In this document: positions 28,352 to 37,359 of the stretch, in pieces
Position numbering within the stretch: position 1 is the first letter of the stretch
Layout of the letters: every line of letters begins with the position of its first letter
NCBI RefSeq assembly: GCF_003149455.1
Contig: NZ_QFFK01000003.1
Location: forward strand, 588,697 to 652,696
DNA length: 64,000 bases
Source: Chitinophaga deserti
GTDB taxonomy: Bacteria; Bacteroidota; Bacteroidia; Chitinophagales; Chitinophagaceae
Reading direction: 5' to 3'
Made by a program: the position numbers and the translations under genes
Notes under the pieces: model-generated
The model's database searches: none
The model's input: only the letters and a program-made list of their open reading frames with translations
Told to the model about the DNA's origin: nothing

Positions 28352-29610
28352 GCTAAAGTTTTTAATACGTCGTGGAATCGCAGCACATCGGAATAAGAGC
28401 AATACAAAGGCGCCGGTGCAAGGCGGATAACGCCGGGCTCGCGGTAATCGCAGATGATACCGCTTTCCATCATACGGGTATGAATGGCTTTACCATCTTT
28501 CGGGAAGAAGAGTGATAACTGCGCTCCGCGCTCCTCCGGGTTACGCGGCGTAATGATCTCACAGGGCAGTGATGTTTGCCCTAACAGGAATTCGAGATAA
28601 GCGGTAAGATCCAGGCTCTTTTTACGAAGTGCGCCTAATCCTGCTTCTTTAAACATTTCAAGAGAAGCTTTCAGCGCTACCATGTTAAAGACCTGCGCAG
28701 TGCTGATCTGCCATCCTGCAGCACCAGCCTTCGGGATAAAACCTTTTTCCATGCGGAAACGCGTCTTCTCATCATTACCCCACCAGCCACCAAGCCGCGG
28801 AAAGGCAGGATCGTTTCCATGCTTTTCATGCACAAAAAGGCCGCCTGCCGCACCTGGCCCGCCATTCAGGTATTTATAGGAGCACCATACAGCAAAGTCC
28901 ACCTTCCAGTCGTGGAGCTGCAATGGAATATTACCAGCCACATGTGCCAGATCCCAGCCTGCATAAGCACCCGTTTTATGTGCGGCGGCTGTGATTGCGG
29001 GCATATCGTAAAATTGTCCTGTATAATAATTGATCCCGCCCATGAGTACGAGCGCCAGACTGTTGCCTTGCTGTGCGATCACATCGGTAATATCCTCTGT
29101 CCGCAACAGCTTCTCCCCTTCGCGGGGCTTCACTTCAACCAGTGCATCATCCGGATCAAAACCATGGAGGCGCACCAGTGTTTCTAGTGCATATTGGTCG
29201 GAAGGGAAGGCCCCGGCTTCCATAACGATGCGGTAACGCTCTTTGGTGGGCCGGTAAAAGCTCTGGAGGATGAGATGCAGGTTTACGGTGAGGGTGTTCA
29301 TGACGGTAACCTCGTCGGGAGAGCTGCCCATCATTTCCCCCAGCGTTTCGCTGAAATTATATTGATAGAAAAGCCAGGGGTTCTTTGCGCGGAAATATCC
29401 TTCCACGGCCATGTTCTGCCAGTCTTCCAGCTCCTGCTGAATAGCGGCGGCAACAGAGCGGGGCTGCAGGCCGAGGGAGTTTCCACAAAAATAAATAGCG
29501 TCTTTCCCCGCGTGTTGCGGGAAGTGGAATCGGGATTTAAAGCCGGCCAGCCCGTCTTGCTGGTCACGGGCGGTGGCGAATGCGATGGTTGGTTCAAATG
29601 CGGTATTCAT
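28348..29610 (-). CDS. kynU: Kynureninase
   Basis: PLP-dependent hydrolase (420 aa) that cleaves kynurenine to anthranilate, or 3-hydroxykynurenine to 3-hydroxyanthranilate. The PLP lysine is K246 in WCSYKYLNGGPG. Other conserved blocks are YFCGNSLGLQP, the phosphate-binding Asn-Thr of VMNTLTVNLH and WDLAHVAGN. It is the upstream partner of the SGNH hydrolase by an ATGA overlap. No other kynurenine-pathway gene is in the window. Confidence 0.94.
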   Translation of the reverse strand: MNTAFEPTIAFATARDQQDGLAGFKSRFHFPQHAGKDAIYFCGNSLGLQPRSVAAAIQQELEDWQNMAVEGYFRAKNPWLFYQYNFSETLGEMMGSSPDEVTVMNTLTVNLHLILQSFYRPTKERYRIVMEAGAFPSDQYALETLVRLHGFDPDDALVEVKPREGEKLLRTEDITDVIAQQGNSLALVLMGGINYYTGQFYDMPAITAAAHKTGAYAGWDLAHVAGNIPLQLHDWKVDFAVWCSYKYLNGGPGAAGGLFVHEKHGNDPAFPRLGGWWGNDEKTRFRMEKGFIPKAGAAGWQISTAQVFNMVALKASLEMFKEAGLGALRKKSLDLTAYLEFLLGQTSLPCEIITPRNPEERGAQLSLFFPKDGKAIHTRMMESGIICDYREPGVIRLAPAPLYCSYSDVLRFHDVLKTLA

Positions 29611-29640
29611 GACAGCAATATAACGAAAAACCCATCGCGG

Positions 29641-30945
29641 TCATCTGTTGTATGCCCTGATCACAAACCCTGCCGTATCGGCCTTCACTGCATGCATCTG
29701 GCGGTTCAGTTCGGTTACCACTTTACGGAAAAGACTTTCCGAAATGCCGTCTTTCTCCCGTCCGGTAAGGTATACCCTGAAGGACGGGCGGTGGCGTACC
29801 TGCGCCAGCATCATGTTCATGCCCGGGAACGTTTCTGAAACGGGGCTGCGGATATTAAGCGTATCATACAAAGGGATAGCCGTAAATACATCGAACACAG
29901 GTAATGCGGAAGAGTCGGTCACTTCCCCACGCCGCATACCTGCCGGCACAATGCGCTGTTCAGGATCGTAGAATCGGATGAAGAGCCTGATGGCGGCACT
30001 ATCGTTCAGGTTAAGGATACTTTCACGCATCGGGCTTATCGTTTCATCCCCTGCCACAATTACAGTCCGTATTTCGAAAGAATCCGGATGTTCAATGAAA
30101 GCCTGCAGTTCACTATTCGCGTTGGTATGTTGAAAAGCACGGATACCGGTGGGGTTGCTGTCGTCTATATCAGGCAGCAACTCTGCACGGGCGGCAGTAT
30201 CGTTGGTATAAAGGAAATAAGCGCCCTGCGTTTTGAGGTATTCCTGCATCACTGCCTTTGCGGATTCAATATTATCCTCATACCGCAATTCACTCTGCTG
30301 AGCCATTTTCGCGAAATCAGGTTCATTTTTACCAAACCATTCTTTGCCACAGGTTTTGAAAAGTGCTATCACGGCAAATGCCAGTCCTACCGGAACCGCC
30401 CACACGGCTTTACTGTTTCCGGATGCTACTTTACGCAGTTGCTCCGCCGGATCAGGGGTTTCGCTCACTGATTCAGTGGCGGGTTGATATGGATGATTGC
30501 GCTTCGCCGCCCAGGCATCCATCCGGGCAGACAGATCGTTGGTAAAGCGCATAAACGTTTCCGCATCGGCAACAGAATTATATACGCTGCCTTTTATGGT
30601 GATCCGCCACGTCAGCTTCCTGCCCGAATGCAGGGTAATCCGCATAGATGGCGGTTCCATGGAGAGTGAGCGGCCGGTTACACTTTTAATTTCATCAAAC
30701 TCAACCCGCCCGAAAAATGCGGAAGTAAAGCTGTTCCTGTCCAGTGTAATTTCATCGTTAGCCTTGCCCCTGGTGAAGAGGAAATAAAAACCGATAGCTA
30801 TAGACAATAACAAGCCGGTAATCAGTACACCAGCTGAGGTAACAGCAAACCATATAAAAAGGAATACTACAAGGACCGGCGCAAGTACCACCAGCCACAG
30901 ATATCGCATGGCTTTAGGGTGCTGAAATCTAAAAGTGTATATCAT
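29641..30945 (-). CDS. Membrane protein of unknown function
   Basis: Protein of 434 aa that I do not recognise. Two adjacent membrane helices lie at about residues 15-57 and a PH-like beta segment follows (FFGRVEFDEIKSVTGRSLSM..., about 75-120). A third helix is at about 184-203 (AVWAVPVGLAFAVIALFKTC). The C-terminal 230 residues are soluble, acidic and without known motifs. It lies 30 bases before kynU on the same strand, so cotranscription with kynU is possible. Confidence 0.65.
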   Translation of the reverse strand: MIYTFRFQHPKAMRYLWLVVLAPVLVVFLFIWFAVTSAGVLITGLLLSIAIGFYFLFTRGKANDEITLDRNSFTSAFFGRVEFDEIKSVTGRSLSMEPPSMRITLHSGRKLTWRITIKGSVYNSVADAETFMRFTNDLSARMDAWAAKRNHPYQPATESVSETPDPAEQLRKVASGNSKAVWAVPVGLAFAVIALFKTCGKEWFGKNEPDFAKMAQQSELRYEDNIESAKAVMQEYLKTQGAYFLYTNDTAARAELLPDIDDSNPTGIRAFQHTNANSELQAFIEHPDSFEIRTVIVAGDETISPMRESILNLNDSAAIRLFIRFYDPEQRIVPAGMRRGEVTDSSALPVFDVFTAIPLYDTLNIRSPVSETFPGMNMMLAQVRHRPSFRVYLTGREKDGISESLFRKVVTELNRQMHAVKADTAGFVIRAYNR

Positions 30946-31006
30946 ATCTACGGGTTACAAAGGCCACAAAGTAAGGCATAATATCCGGATTTGCAGCGCT
31001 TTACAA

Positions 31007-31852
31007 TTATTCTGACCCTGTACGGAAATGTTGCCGGAGAAATACCATCACCTCATCGAAGTGCTTTATTGGTTCAGCATGACCGCCTTCATATATAAGG
31101 TGCTGGTGCGGGTATGCAAAACCCGCCTTCTCCATCCGTGCCATCATCTTCTCTCCCATCTCCACTGCCGGAATTATTTCATCTCCTTTTGCCGACATCA
31201 GCAGTACGGCACCCCGGATACGTTCCACAGGGATGAGCGAGCGGCGTTCTGCAGCGGTATCTGTAAGCATGGCTTCAAAGGTTTTACGCAGGTTACGCTG
31301 CATAAGAAATGGTACGGCTGCATCATTTACCGGTATAAAGGGAAGTTCAGCTCCACTTTTGGTCCAGCAGGAGGTGGTAAACTCCTGTGTATGCCCGGGG
31401 AACACGGCATGACTGGCAGAAAGCCCCACAACGCAATTGATATCCGGATAATAGCTACCCAGCAGCAGTGCCAGATCGCCCCCGCGGGAACCTCCAATTA
31501 CCGCGACCCGCATATTTTGCAAACCGAGTTTCGTCTTTGCCGCTACTATGGCGGCATACACGTCATCGATCGCTATTTTATCCAGCAGCTTTGGGGTGTC
31601 TTTACAACCGAAATACCCTACCGCAAGGAAAGCATACCCTTCCGCCAAGAACTGTTCCCGCACCGCTTTCCACCGGCCGGAAGCCCAGGCATTGCCCCCT
31701 TCGGAACCACCCAGTCCTACCACCAGCAAGGGCTGCTTTGCGGCAGCATGGTAGAGGATGGCATGGGTATTAGGGGAAGTAAGTGTATCCTGCCCGGAAG
31801 CAATGAAAGGGATCAAAAAAAGTGATAATGGAAAAAGAAGGAGACGCATCAT
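31007..31852 (-). CDS. Alpha/beta hydrolase, BAAT C-terminal-like
   Basis: Secreted or periplasmic alpha/beta hydrolase (281 aa) with a signal peptide (about 1-20, ending IASGQ). The oxyanion segment is VVGLGGSEGGNAW, the nucleophile elbow is IGGSRGGD with S122, the acid is in SAKGDEIIP and the catalytic His in YEGGHAEP. The arrangement matches the acyl-CoA thioesterase / bile-acid-CoA acyltransferase C-terminal family. A thioester substrate is less likely outside the cytoplasm. Substrate unknown. Confidence 0.8.
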   Translation of the reverse strand: MMRLLLFPLSLFLIPFIASGQDTLTSPNTHAILYHAAAKQPLLVVGLGGSEGGNAWASGRWKAVREQFLAEGYAFLAVGYFGCKDTPKLLDKIAIDDVYAAIVAAKTKLGLQNMRVAVIGGSRGGDLALLLGSYYPDINCVVGLSASHAVFPGHTQEFTTSCWTKSGAELPFIPVNDAAVPFLMQRNLRKTFEAMLTDTAAERRSLIPVERIRGAVLLMSAKGDEIIPAVEMGEKMMARMEKAGFAYPHQHLIYEGGHAEPIKHFDEVMVFLRQHFRTGSE

Positions 31853-31920
31853 AACAGGGTGTGTTTTGATTGTAAAAGTGCGCTGTCTGCTCCGGTTAAA
31901 ATTTGATCTGGATCAAATAA

Positions 31921-32484
31921 TCACTTCCCGGCCCGTAACCGGCTCAGGGTTTCCTGCGTAATGCCGAGATAGGATGCTACCATTCCGAGGGGGATGCGGT
32001 GATGAATACCTTCATAGGTTTGCAGGAAATGGTCGTATTTCTCTTTGGCAGAGGTAAACCGCAGAGAGGCAATCCTTTCCATCAGGTGACCGAAAACCGT
32101 GCCCATACTCAGCCGGGCATAGCGCTCCATTTCAGGGAAGCGGTCGAACAGGGAGACCAGATCGCGGGCCGAAATAGCCATGGCGTCGGTAGGCTCGATG
32201 GCATCGAGGTAATATTCACCTGGCTGCTGGGTGTAAAAGCTTTTGGGTGAGTTGCACCATTCTTCCTCGGCTGAAAAGAAGTCAGTAATCTCCTTCCCGT
32301 CTTTCAGGAAATAGGCCCTTAGCATACCCTCTATGATGAAATAACTCCGGGTGCAGGTCCTTTCCGCATCCAGCACCAGTTCCCCTTTGCTGAAATGTAC
32401 CGGCTCTAGCACGGCTGCCAGTTCTGCCTTAAGGGTATCGCTGAGGGTGATGTATCGGGAGAAATGAGCGAATACGGTATCCAA
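31921..32484 (-). CDS. Crp/Fnr-family transcriptional regulator
   Basis: Regulator of 187 aa with a cyclic-nucleotide-binding-like beta-roll (about 20-115) and a C-terminal winged helix ending SYLGITQETLSRLRAGK. The recognition helix keeps the E-T-x-x-R pattern used by CRP-type proteins to read GTGA/TCAC. It lacks the N-terminal cysteine cluster of oxygen-sensing FNR, and the effector is unknown. A perfect TGTGAC-CTAA-GTCACA site lies in the divergent promoter region 51 bases upstream. The nearby nos cluster has a related dyad, making this protein a candidate regulator of both. Other Crp/Fnr paralogues elsewhere in the genome could do this instead. Confidence 0.9.
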   Translation of the reverse strand: MDTVFAHFSRYITLSDTLKAELAAVLEPVHFSKGELVLDAERTCTRSYFIIEGMLRAYFLKDGKEITDFFSAEEEWCNSPKSFYTQQPGEYYLDAIEPTDAMAISARDLVSLFDRFPEMERYARLSMGTVFGHLMERIASLRFTSAKEKYDHFLQTYEGIHHRIPLGMVASYLGITQETLSRLRAGK

Positions 32485-32534
32485 GGAGGTAAGGTTTATA
32501 GGTTGCTTCCCGAATATAGGATTTCCTGTGGAGT

Positions 32535-32550
32535 TGTGACCTAAGTCACA
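32535..32550. promoter_or_regulatory. Crp/Fnr-type operator in the divergent promoter
   Basis: Perfect dyad TGTGAC-CTAA-GTCACA. Its centre (32542.5) is 36.5 bases before the last base of the -7-like TATTTG (32574-32579). That places it about 41.5 bases upstream of the expected start, a class II activator position. Confidence 0.8.
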
Positions 32551-32583
32551 GCATCTCCCAAACAGGGAACGGATATTTGCAAC

Positions 32584-32796
32584 ATGAAAAGGTTATTTTC
32601 ACAATGGACAGCCGGCAGGCTCATAAGACTGGGCGCCGGGTTGACCATGTTTACTTACAGTATGCTTATGAAAGAATGGCCTCTGGCAATATTTGGCGGG
32701 GCGTTCGCACTGATGGCACTGCTGAATGCCAGCCCCTGCGCTTCGGGAAATTGTCCCGTTCCGCAGAACAGGCACAGGAAGTTGCCGATTTGGTGA
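32584..32796 (+). CDS. Small membrane protein, DUF2892/YgaP-like
   Basis: Protein of 70 aa. One or two membrane helices cover about residues 15-47 (RLGAGLTMFTYSMLMKEWPL, then FGGAFALMALLNAS). A Cys pair follows in PCASGNCPV. This pattern matches small DUF2892-type proteins often found next to rhodanese or persulfide genes. The expected transcription start lies at or next to the ATG, so the mRNA may be leaderless. Control by a Crp/Fnr protein is indicated by the upstream operator. It has its own terminator. The role is unknown; sulfur or NO-related stress is a guess from context. Confidence 0.75.
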   Translation: MKRLFSQWTAGRLIRLGAGLTMFTYSMLMKEWPLAIFGGAFALMALLNASPCASGNCPVPQNRHRKLPIW

Positions 32797-32804
32797 CAAG
32801 ACTA

Positions 32805-32840
32805 AAAAGCCGCCTCATGTTACGAGGCGGCTTTTCTTTT
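32805..32840 (+). terminator. Terminator of the small membrane protein gene
   Basis: Perfect 12-bp stem AAAAGCCGCCTC / GAGGCGGCTTTT with a seven-base loop and T-rich tail. Confidence 0.9.
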
Positions 32841-33023
32841 TAAGGCCTTCCCCACCCGCCTTCCCCTTCCCCCTATTGAATCCGCTTACTCAATACGCAG
32901 CCCACACACTCATATACAATTAATTATCAACGATTTGACATAAAACATAAAGGAAGGTTTTTATATAAACCAGCGTAGGTTATGTGCCATACCTGAGGAG
33001 CCTGAGCAAAGTCATACTTAAAT

Positions 33024-33041
33024 AAGGACTATTTTATCCTT
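33024..33041. promoter_or_regulatory. Operator upstream of the RIC gene (likely Rrf2-family site)
   Basis: Dyad AAGGA-CTATTTTA-TCCTT. A near-identical copy (AAAGA-CTATTTTA-TCTTT) lies at 41398-41415, next to the rrf2 gene. It sits where the -33 element would be for the -7 box at 33060-33067, which suggests repression. Confidence 0.7.
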
Positions 33042-33059
33042 TTTAATCTAAATATCACT

Positions 33060-33067
33060 TAGCTTTG
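33060..33067 (+). promoter_or_regulatory. -7 box of the RIC promoter
   Basis: TAGCTTTG, an exact TAnnTTTG match. It predicts a start near 33072 and a leader of about 63 bases. Confidence 0.6.
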
Positions 33068-33134
33068 CGGTGTTTCTCAATTCCCCATTAAAGACATTTT
33101 TGTATTTAATTATAACAACGCTAAAAACAACATC

Positions 33135-33878
33135 ATGGAAAACTTAGAAAAAGCAGTTATCGGGCAGCTGGTATCAGACAATTACCGCACCGCTGCCGTA
33201 TTCAGGAAACACCGTATTGATTTCTGCTGCAATGGCAACCGGACGGTGGAAGAAGCCTGTTCCCAGAAGAAAATCGACCTGTCTACAGTAACCGGTGAAC
33301 TGGAAACCGTCCTCGAAACCAAACCCGAAGAAGGGACAGATTTCAATACCTGGCAGCCCGATGTACTGGCAATCCATATCGTAGACAGGCATCATAGCTA
33401 TGTAGCCACTCAGATCCCCGTTCTGCAGGCATACCTCCACAAACTGGCTAACGTGCATGGTTCATCTCACCCTGAACTGATCGAAATATACTCCCTGTTT
33501 AATGGATGTGCGGCAGAGCTGACTGCCCACATGAAAAAAGAGGAGACCAATCTGTTTCCCTATATCCGGCAAATGGTAGTGGCAAAGGAGAATGACACCA
33601 AACCACACGCCCCTTCTTTCTCAGAGGTATCCAATCCCATAACTGCCATGATGCAGGAACACGACCAGGAAGGCGAGCGCTTCCGTAAGATACAGGCCCT
33701 GAGTGATGATTACACGGTACCTCCAGAAGGCTGTAACACTTACCGCGTAACGTATGCCCTGCTGAAAGAGTTCCAGGACGACCTTCACCTCCACATCCAC
33801 CTCGAGAACAACATACTATTTCCCAAAGCGGCGGCACTGGAAAGCAGCTTTTCAAATACGGAAGCAGCTGCACTTTAA
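33135..33878 (+). CDS. Iron-sulfur cluster repair di-iron protein (RIC; ScdA/YtfE family)
   Basis: Repairs Fe-S clusters after nitrosative or oxidative damage. The 247-aa protein has an N-terminal DUF542 domain with HRIDFCCNGNRTVEEAC (C31, C32). A hemerythrin-like di-iron domain follows, with His and Glu ligands visible in VDRHHSYV, AHMKKEETNLFPYI, MMQEHDQEGERF and HLHIHLENNILFP. Length matches ScdA/YtfE. It stands just before the nitrous-oxide reductase cluster and has an operator that recurs next to the rrf2 regulator. It therefore probably belongs to an NO-responsive regulon. Confidence 0.95.
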   Translation: MENLEKAVIGQLVSDNYRTAAVFRKHRIDFCCNGNRTVEEACSQKKIDLSTVTGELETVLETKPEEGTDFNTWQPDVLAIHIVDRHHSYVATQIPVLQAYLHKLANVHGSSHPELIEIYSLFNGCAAELTAHMKKEETNLFPYIRQMVVAKENDTKPHAPSFSEVSNPITAMMQEHDQEGERFRKIQALSDDYTVPPEGCNTYRVTYALLKEFQDDLHLHIHLENNILFPKAAALESSFSNTEAAAL

Positions 33879-34141
33879 GTAGCTGACAGTAAAATACAGT
33901 TAATAAAAACGCAGCCAGGCAGGCACCATGTAACCACGCAGTAAATAACCTTAGCTCAGCCTGAGGCAGCATCAGACAGCATCATTTACAGACGCCGGTT
34001 ACATTCCGGGATAATCTCCCCCATTCACTACATTCTTTAAGATCCAACGTGGGATTACCACGCCAGCGGCACCACAAGCGCCGGGCTGCTGCTATTGCCA
34101 GCACCCACCAATAACCGCTGTTGTTTACTGTCATCAATACC
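33879..34141. other. Gene-free region between the RIC gene and the nos cluster
   Basis: Most of a 324-base gap with no credible frame or clear hairpin terminator. The last 60 bases hold the regulatory dyad and -7 box listed separately. Confidence 0.5.
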
Positions 34142-34157
34142 CATGACGGTGGTCATG
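34142..34157. promoter_or_regulatory. Crp/Fnr-type dyad upstream of the nos cluster
   Basis: CATGAC-GGTG-GTCATG, core TGAC-N4-GTCA as at 32535-32550. Its centre (34149.5) is 36.5 bases from the last base of ACTTTG (34181-34186), the same distance as at the 32535 site. This fits activation of the cytochrome c/nosZ operon. Confidence 0.65.
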
Positions 34158-34202
34158 AAGGATCCATACACTGAAATAGAACTTTGATCTAAATAAAACA
34201 AT

Positions 34203-34703
34203 ATGAAAAATCTCAGGCACCTCTTCATTTTCGCCCTGGCCACTTCTATCGCAGTGGCGGGTTGCGGTGGCGGACAGGAAAAAACCGGTGATGAAAAGAC
34301 GCCGGCATCCGAAACACCAGCAGACAACAGCCTTGTTGCAGATAAACCTGCCGGTGCTGTTGACCCTAAAGGCATCGGTAAGTTCAAAACCGTTGAACTG
34401 ACACACCCGCTCGACGAAGCCATGGTTAAGAAAGGACAGGAAATTTCTGAAGTGAAATGTACATCCTGCCATAAACTGACGGAAGAAAAGCTGGTAGGGC
34501 CCGGCTGGAAAGGTGTTACCGACCGCAGAACTCCCGAATGGATCATGAACTTCGTGACCAATGTGGATGAAATGCTGGACAAAGACCCCGAAGCCCAGGC
34601 AATGCTCGAACTGTGTATGGTAAGGATGCCCAACCAGAATCTGAAAGATGAAGAAGCAAGGGCTGTTCTTGAATACATGCGCAAAATCGATGGTAAAAAC
34701 TAA
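34203..34703 (+). CDS. c-type cytochrome lipoprotein of the nos cluster
   Basis: Mono-heme cytochrome c (166 aa). The signal peptide ends in a lipobox, SIAVAGC, with lipidated C21. A flexible Thr/Ala/Pro-rich linker (about 25-60) leads to the heme motif CTSCH (C86, C89, H90). A methionine axial ligand is likely M142 in VRMPNQNL. It lies 29 bases before nosZ and is the likely electron donor to NosZ in the periplasm. Cytochromes in this position are typical of clade II nos clusters. Expression is probably driven from the promoter next to the 34142 dyad. Confidence 0.92.
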   Translation: MKNLRHLFIFALATSIAVAGCGGGQEKTGDEKTPASETPADNSLVADKPAGAVDPKGIGKFKTVELTHPLDEAMVKKGQEISEVKCTSCHKLTEEKLVGPGWKGVTDRRTPEWIMNFVTNVDEMLDKDPEAQAMLELCMVRMPNQNLKDEEARAVLEYMRKIDGKN

Positions 34704-34732
34704 GCATATTCATTCCCGTTAATACACTTTGC

Positions 34733-36712
34733 ATGAAAATTTCTCACTTACTCCTGACGGCTACCGTAGCGCTTGCCGTGCAGAGTTGCAAGATGAAGAG
34801 CACCGAATCGGCTGTAGGCGGCGACGCTGCTGCGCGGACGTACGTTGCTCCAGGCAAATACGATGAGCTTTACAACTTCGTTTCAGGTGGTTTCAGCGGA
34901 CAGGTAGCCGTTTACGGCATCCCCTCCGGCAGACTGTTAAAAGTACTGCCCGTGTTCTCTGTAAACCCTGAAAACGGTTATGGCTACAGCGAAGAAACCA
35001 AGGCTATGCTCAACACTTCTCACGGTTTCGTACCCTGGGACGACCAGCACCACCTTGCACTTTCCCAGACAAACGGTGAGCACGACGGCCGCTGGCTTTT
35101 TGCCAACGCCAACAACTCTCCCCGTGTAGCCCGCATCGATCTGAAGGCGTTCAAGACCATGGAGATCATCGAACTGCCCAACAGTGGCGGTAACCACTCC
35201 TCTCCTTTCCTTACCGAAAACACCGAGTACGTGATCGCCGGCACCCGCTTCGCGATTCCTGTAGGCAACCAGGAATCTGCGCTGGACAACGAATCTTTTA
35301 AAAAGAACTTTAAAAGCACCGCGTCCTTCATCGGTATCGACAAAAACACCGGTAAAATGGATGTATCCTTCCAGATCATCCTCCCCGGTATGGACCTCGA
35401 CCTGAGCCGCGCCGGTAAAGGCCCGTCTCACGGATGGTTCTTCTTCTCCACCTACAACACCGAACAGGCCAGCACCCTGCTGGAGGTGAATGCTTCCCAG
35501 AAAGACAAAGACTTCATCGTTGCCGTTAACTGGAAAAAAGCAGAAGAGTATGTGAAAGCCGGTAAAGCCAAAAAGATGGCTACCGAATACGTTCGCAATA
35601 CCTTCCACGAAGAAACCCACTCCGCTACCACCGAAGTCATCAAAGAAGTGCTGACGCTTGACCCTACGGAACTGAAAGACTTCGTGTACCTCATCCCCTG
35701 TCCCAAATCCCCTCACGGCTGCGATGTTGACCCTTCCGGTGAATACATCGTGGGCAGCGGTAAACTGGCAGCACTCATCCCTGTTTTCGCTTACCAGAAA
35801 TTCGTGAAAGCGATCGAAGACAAGGCCTTTGAAGGTGAGTACAACGGTATCCCCGTTATCAAATATGAAGCTGCCCTCCACGGCGAAGTACAGAAACCCG
35901 GCCTCGGCCCCCTGCACACTGAGTTCGATGCTAATGGTAATGCTTACACTTCCTTCTTCGTGTCTTCCGAAATCGTGAAATGGAGCCTGAAAGATCTGAA
36001 AGTGCTCGACCGTGTGCCTACTTACTACTCCATCGGCCACCTCATGGTTCCCGGTGGCGACACCAGGAAGCCTTATGGTAAATACGTAGTGGCTTACAAC
36101 AAAATCACCAAAGACCGCTTCCTGCCTACAGGTCCCGAACTGGCACAGTCTGCACAGCTCTACTCTATTGACGGAGATAAGATGCAGCTGCTGCTCGACT
36201 TCCCTACCATCGGTGAGCCTCACTATGCGCAGGCTATCCCGGCAGAAAAGATCAAAGACCAGAGTGTGAAGTTCTTTGACATCAACAAAAACAAGCACCC
36301 CTACGTAGCCGCAGGCGAAAAGGCTACCAAAGTGGAACGTAAAGGCAACGAGGTACACGTGTACATGACCGCCATCCGCTCCCACCTTACCCCTGATAAT
36401 ATCGAAGGCATCCAGGTGGGCGATGATGTGTACTTCCACGTAACCAACCTTGAGCAGGACTGGGACATCCCGCACGGGTTCGCTATCAAGCATGCTCCCA
36501 CAGCAGAACTGCTGATCATGCCGGGCGAAACTTCTACCCTGAAGTTCTCTCCCAAAACTCCCGGTATTTATCCATTCTACTGTACCGACTTCTGCTCCGC
36601 ACTCCACCAGGAGATGCAGGGCTACATGAGAGTTTCTCCCAAAGGCAGCAATGTGCCCCTGAAATGGCACACCGGCGGCGAGGATACCACCAGGGCGGTG
36701 GCAGCTAAGTAA
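34733..36712 (+). CDS. nosZ: Nitrous-oxide reductase, clade II
   Basis: Reduces N2O to N2. The 659-aa protein starts with a Sec-type, lipoprotein-like signal (LTATVALAVQSC), not a Tat twin-arginine signal, which places it in clade II. The beta-propeller carries the CuZ ligands: DDQHHLALSQTNGEHDGRW, GGNHSSPF, CPKSPHGCDVDP and GPLHTEFDANGNAY. The C-terminal cupredoxin domain has the CuA site YCTDFCSALHQEM (C617, C621, H625, M628) and the earlier His of DIPHGFAIKH. All key residues appear present, so it should be active. It is the second gene of an eight-gene plus-strand run. Confidence 0.97.
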   Translation: MKISHLLLTATVALAVQSCKMKSTESAVGGDAAARTYVAPGKYDELYNFVSGGFSGQVAVYGIPSGRLLKVLPVFSVNPENGYGYSEETKAMLNTSHGFVPWDDQHHLALSQTNGEHDGRWLFANANNSPRVARIDLKAFKTMEIIELPNSGGNHSSPFLTENTEYVIAGTRFAIPVGNQESALDNESFKKNFKSTASFIGIDKNTGKMDVSFQIILPGMDLDLSRAGKGPSHGWFFFSTYNTEQASTLLEVNASQKDKDFIVAVNWKKAEEYVKAGKAKKMATEYVRNTFHEETHSATTEVIKEVLTLDPTELKDFVYLIPCPKSPHGCDVDPSGEYIVGSGKLAALIPVFAYQKFVKAIEDKAFEGEYNGIPVIKYEAALHGEVQKPGLGPLHTEFDANGNAYTSFFVSSEIVKWSLKDLKVLDRVPTYYSIGHLMVPGGDTRKPYGKYVVAYNKITKDRFLPTGPELAQSAQLYSIDGDKMQLLLDFPTIGEPHYAQAIPAEKIKDQSVKFFDINKNKHPYVAAGEKATKVERKGNEVHVYMTAIRSHLTPDNIEGIQVGDDVYFHVTNLEQDWDIPHGFAIKHAPTAELLIMPGETSTLKFSPKTPGIYPFYCTDFCSALHQEMQGYMRVSPKGSNVPLKWHTGGEDTTRAVAAK

Positions 36713-36771
36713 TTCTATACCCGAAGCAGTACGTCCTACGGGGCGTGCTGCTTTCTTTATTACCTGCAGTT

Positions 36772-37359
36772 ATGAACAGAAAATTAAGCGCAATCGCTAA
36801 AGTGAGTATCGTAGTAGCCATCGGCTGTATTCTGATGCTCTGGTTTGTGCCCATGTGGCGGATCGATCTTGCAGCGCCGCAATACCCGGAAGGTATTTCC
36901 ATGAATATCTGGATCAACGATGTGAAAGGCGATGTAGAAATCATCAACGGCCTGAACCACTATATCGGCATGAAAACCATCCACAAAAACGATTTTAAGG
37001 AATTTGTATACATGCCCATAGCCCTGGGGATCTTTTGCGGGCTGGGAATACTGGTGCTGATCTTCAACCGCAGGTCTCTCTTCTATATGTGGACCGGCCT
37101 GCTGCTGCTCATCGCCGCAGTATCCATGTACGATTTCTGGAAATGGGAATATGACTACGGGCATAACCTGGACCCCACCGCTCCCATCAAAGTACCCGGC
37201 ATGGCTTATCAGCCACCACTGATCGGTTATAAAAAGATGCTGAATTTCGAAGCCCTGTCTCAACCCGATATCGGCGGATGGTTCTTTATTGTAGCGGCTT
37301 TATTGCTCACCGGCATGACTGTCTACGAATGGCGTCGTGCGGCAAAATACAAATTATGA
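36772..37359 (+). CDS. Integral membrane protein of the nos cluster (NosB-like)
   Basis: Protein of 195 aa with about four membrane helices (about 8-27, 89-110, 113-130 and 165-185) and a periplasmic segment of about 60 residues after the first. The frame opens at 36745, but the ATG at 36772 gives a better N-terminus (MNRKLSAIAKVSIVVAIGC). Such a protein sits between nosZ and nosL/nosD in clade II clusters and is probably needed for maturation or electron supply, but its exact role is not established from sequence. Its TGA overlaps the nosL ATG (ATGA). Confidence 0.8.
   Translation: MNRKLSAIAKVSIVVAIGCILMLWFVPMWRIDLAAPQYPEGISMNIWINDVKGDVEIINGLNHYIGMKTIHKNDFKEFVYMPIALGIFCGLGILVLIFNRRSLFYMWTGLLLLIAAVSMYDFWKWEYDYGHNLDPTAPIKVPGMAYQPPLIGYKKMLNFEALSQPDIGGWFFIVAALLLTGMTVYEWRRAAKYKL

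Noticed and set aside
31921..32484. Calling the Crp/Fnr protein an oxygen-sensing FNR
   Set aside because: The N-terminal cysteine cluster is absent and only scattered cysteines remain.
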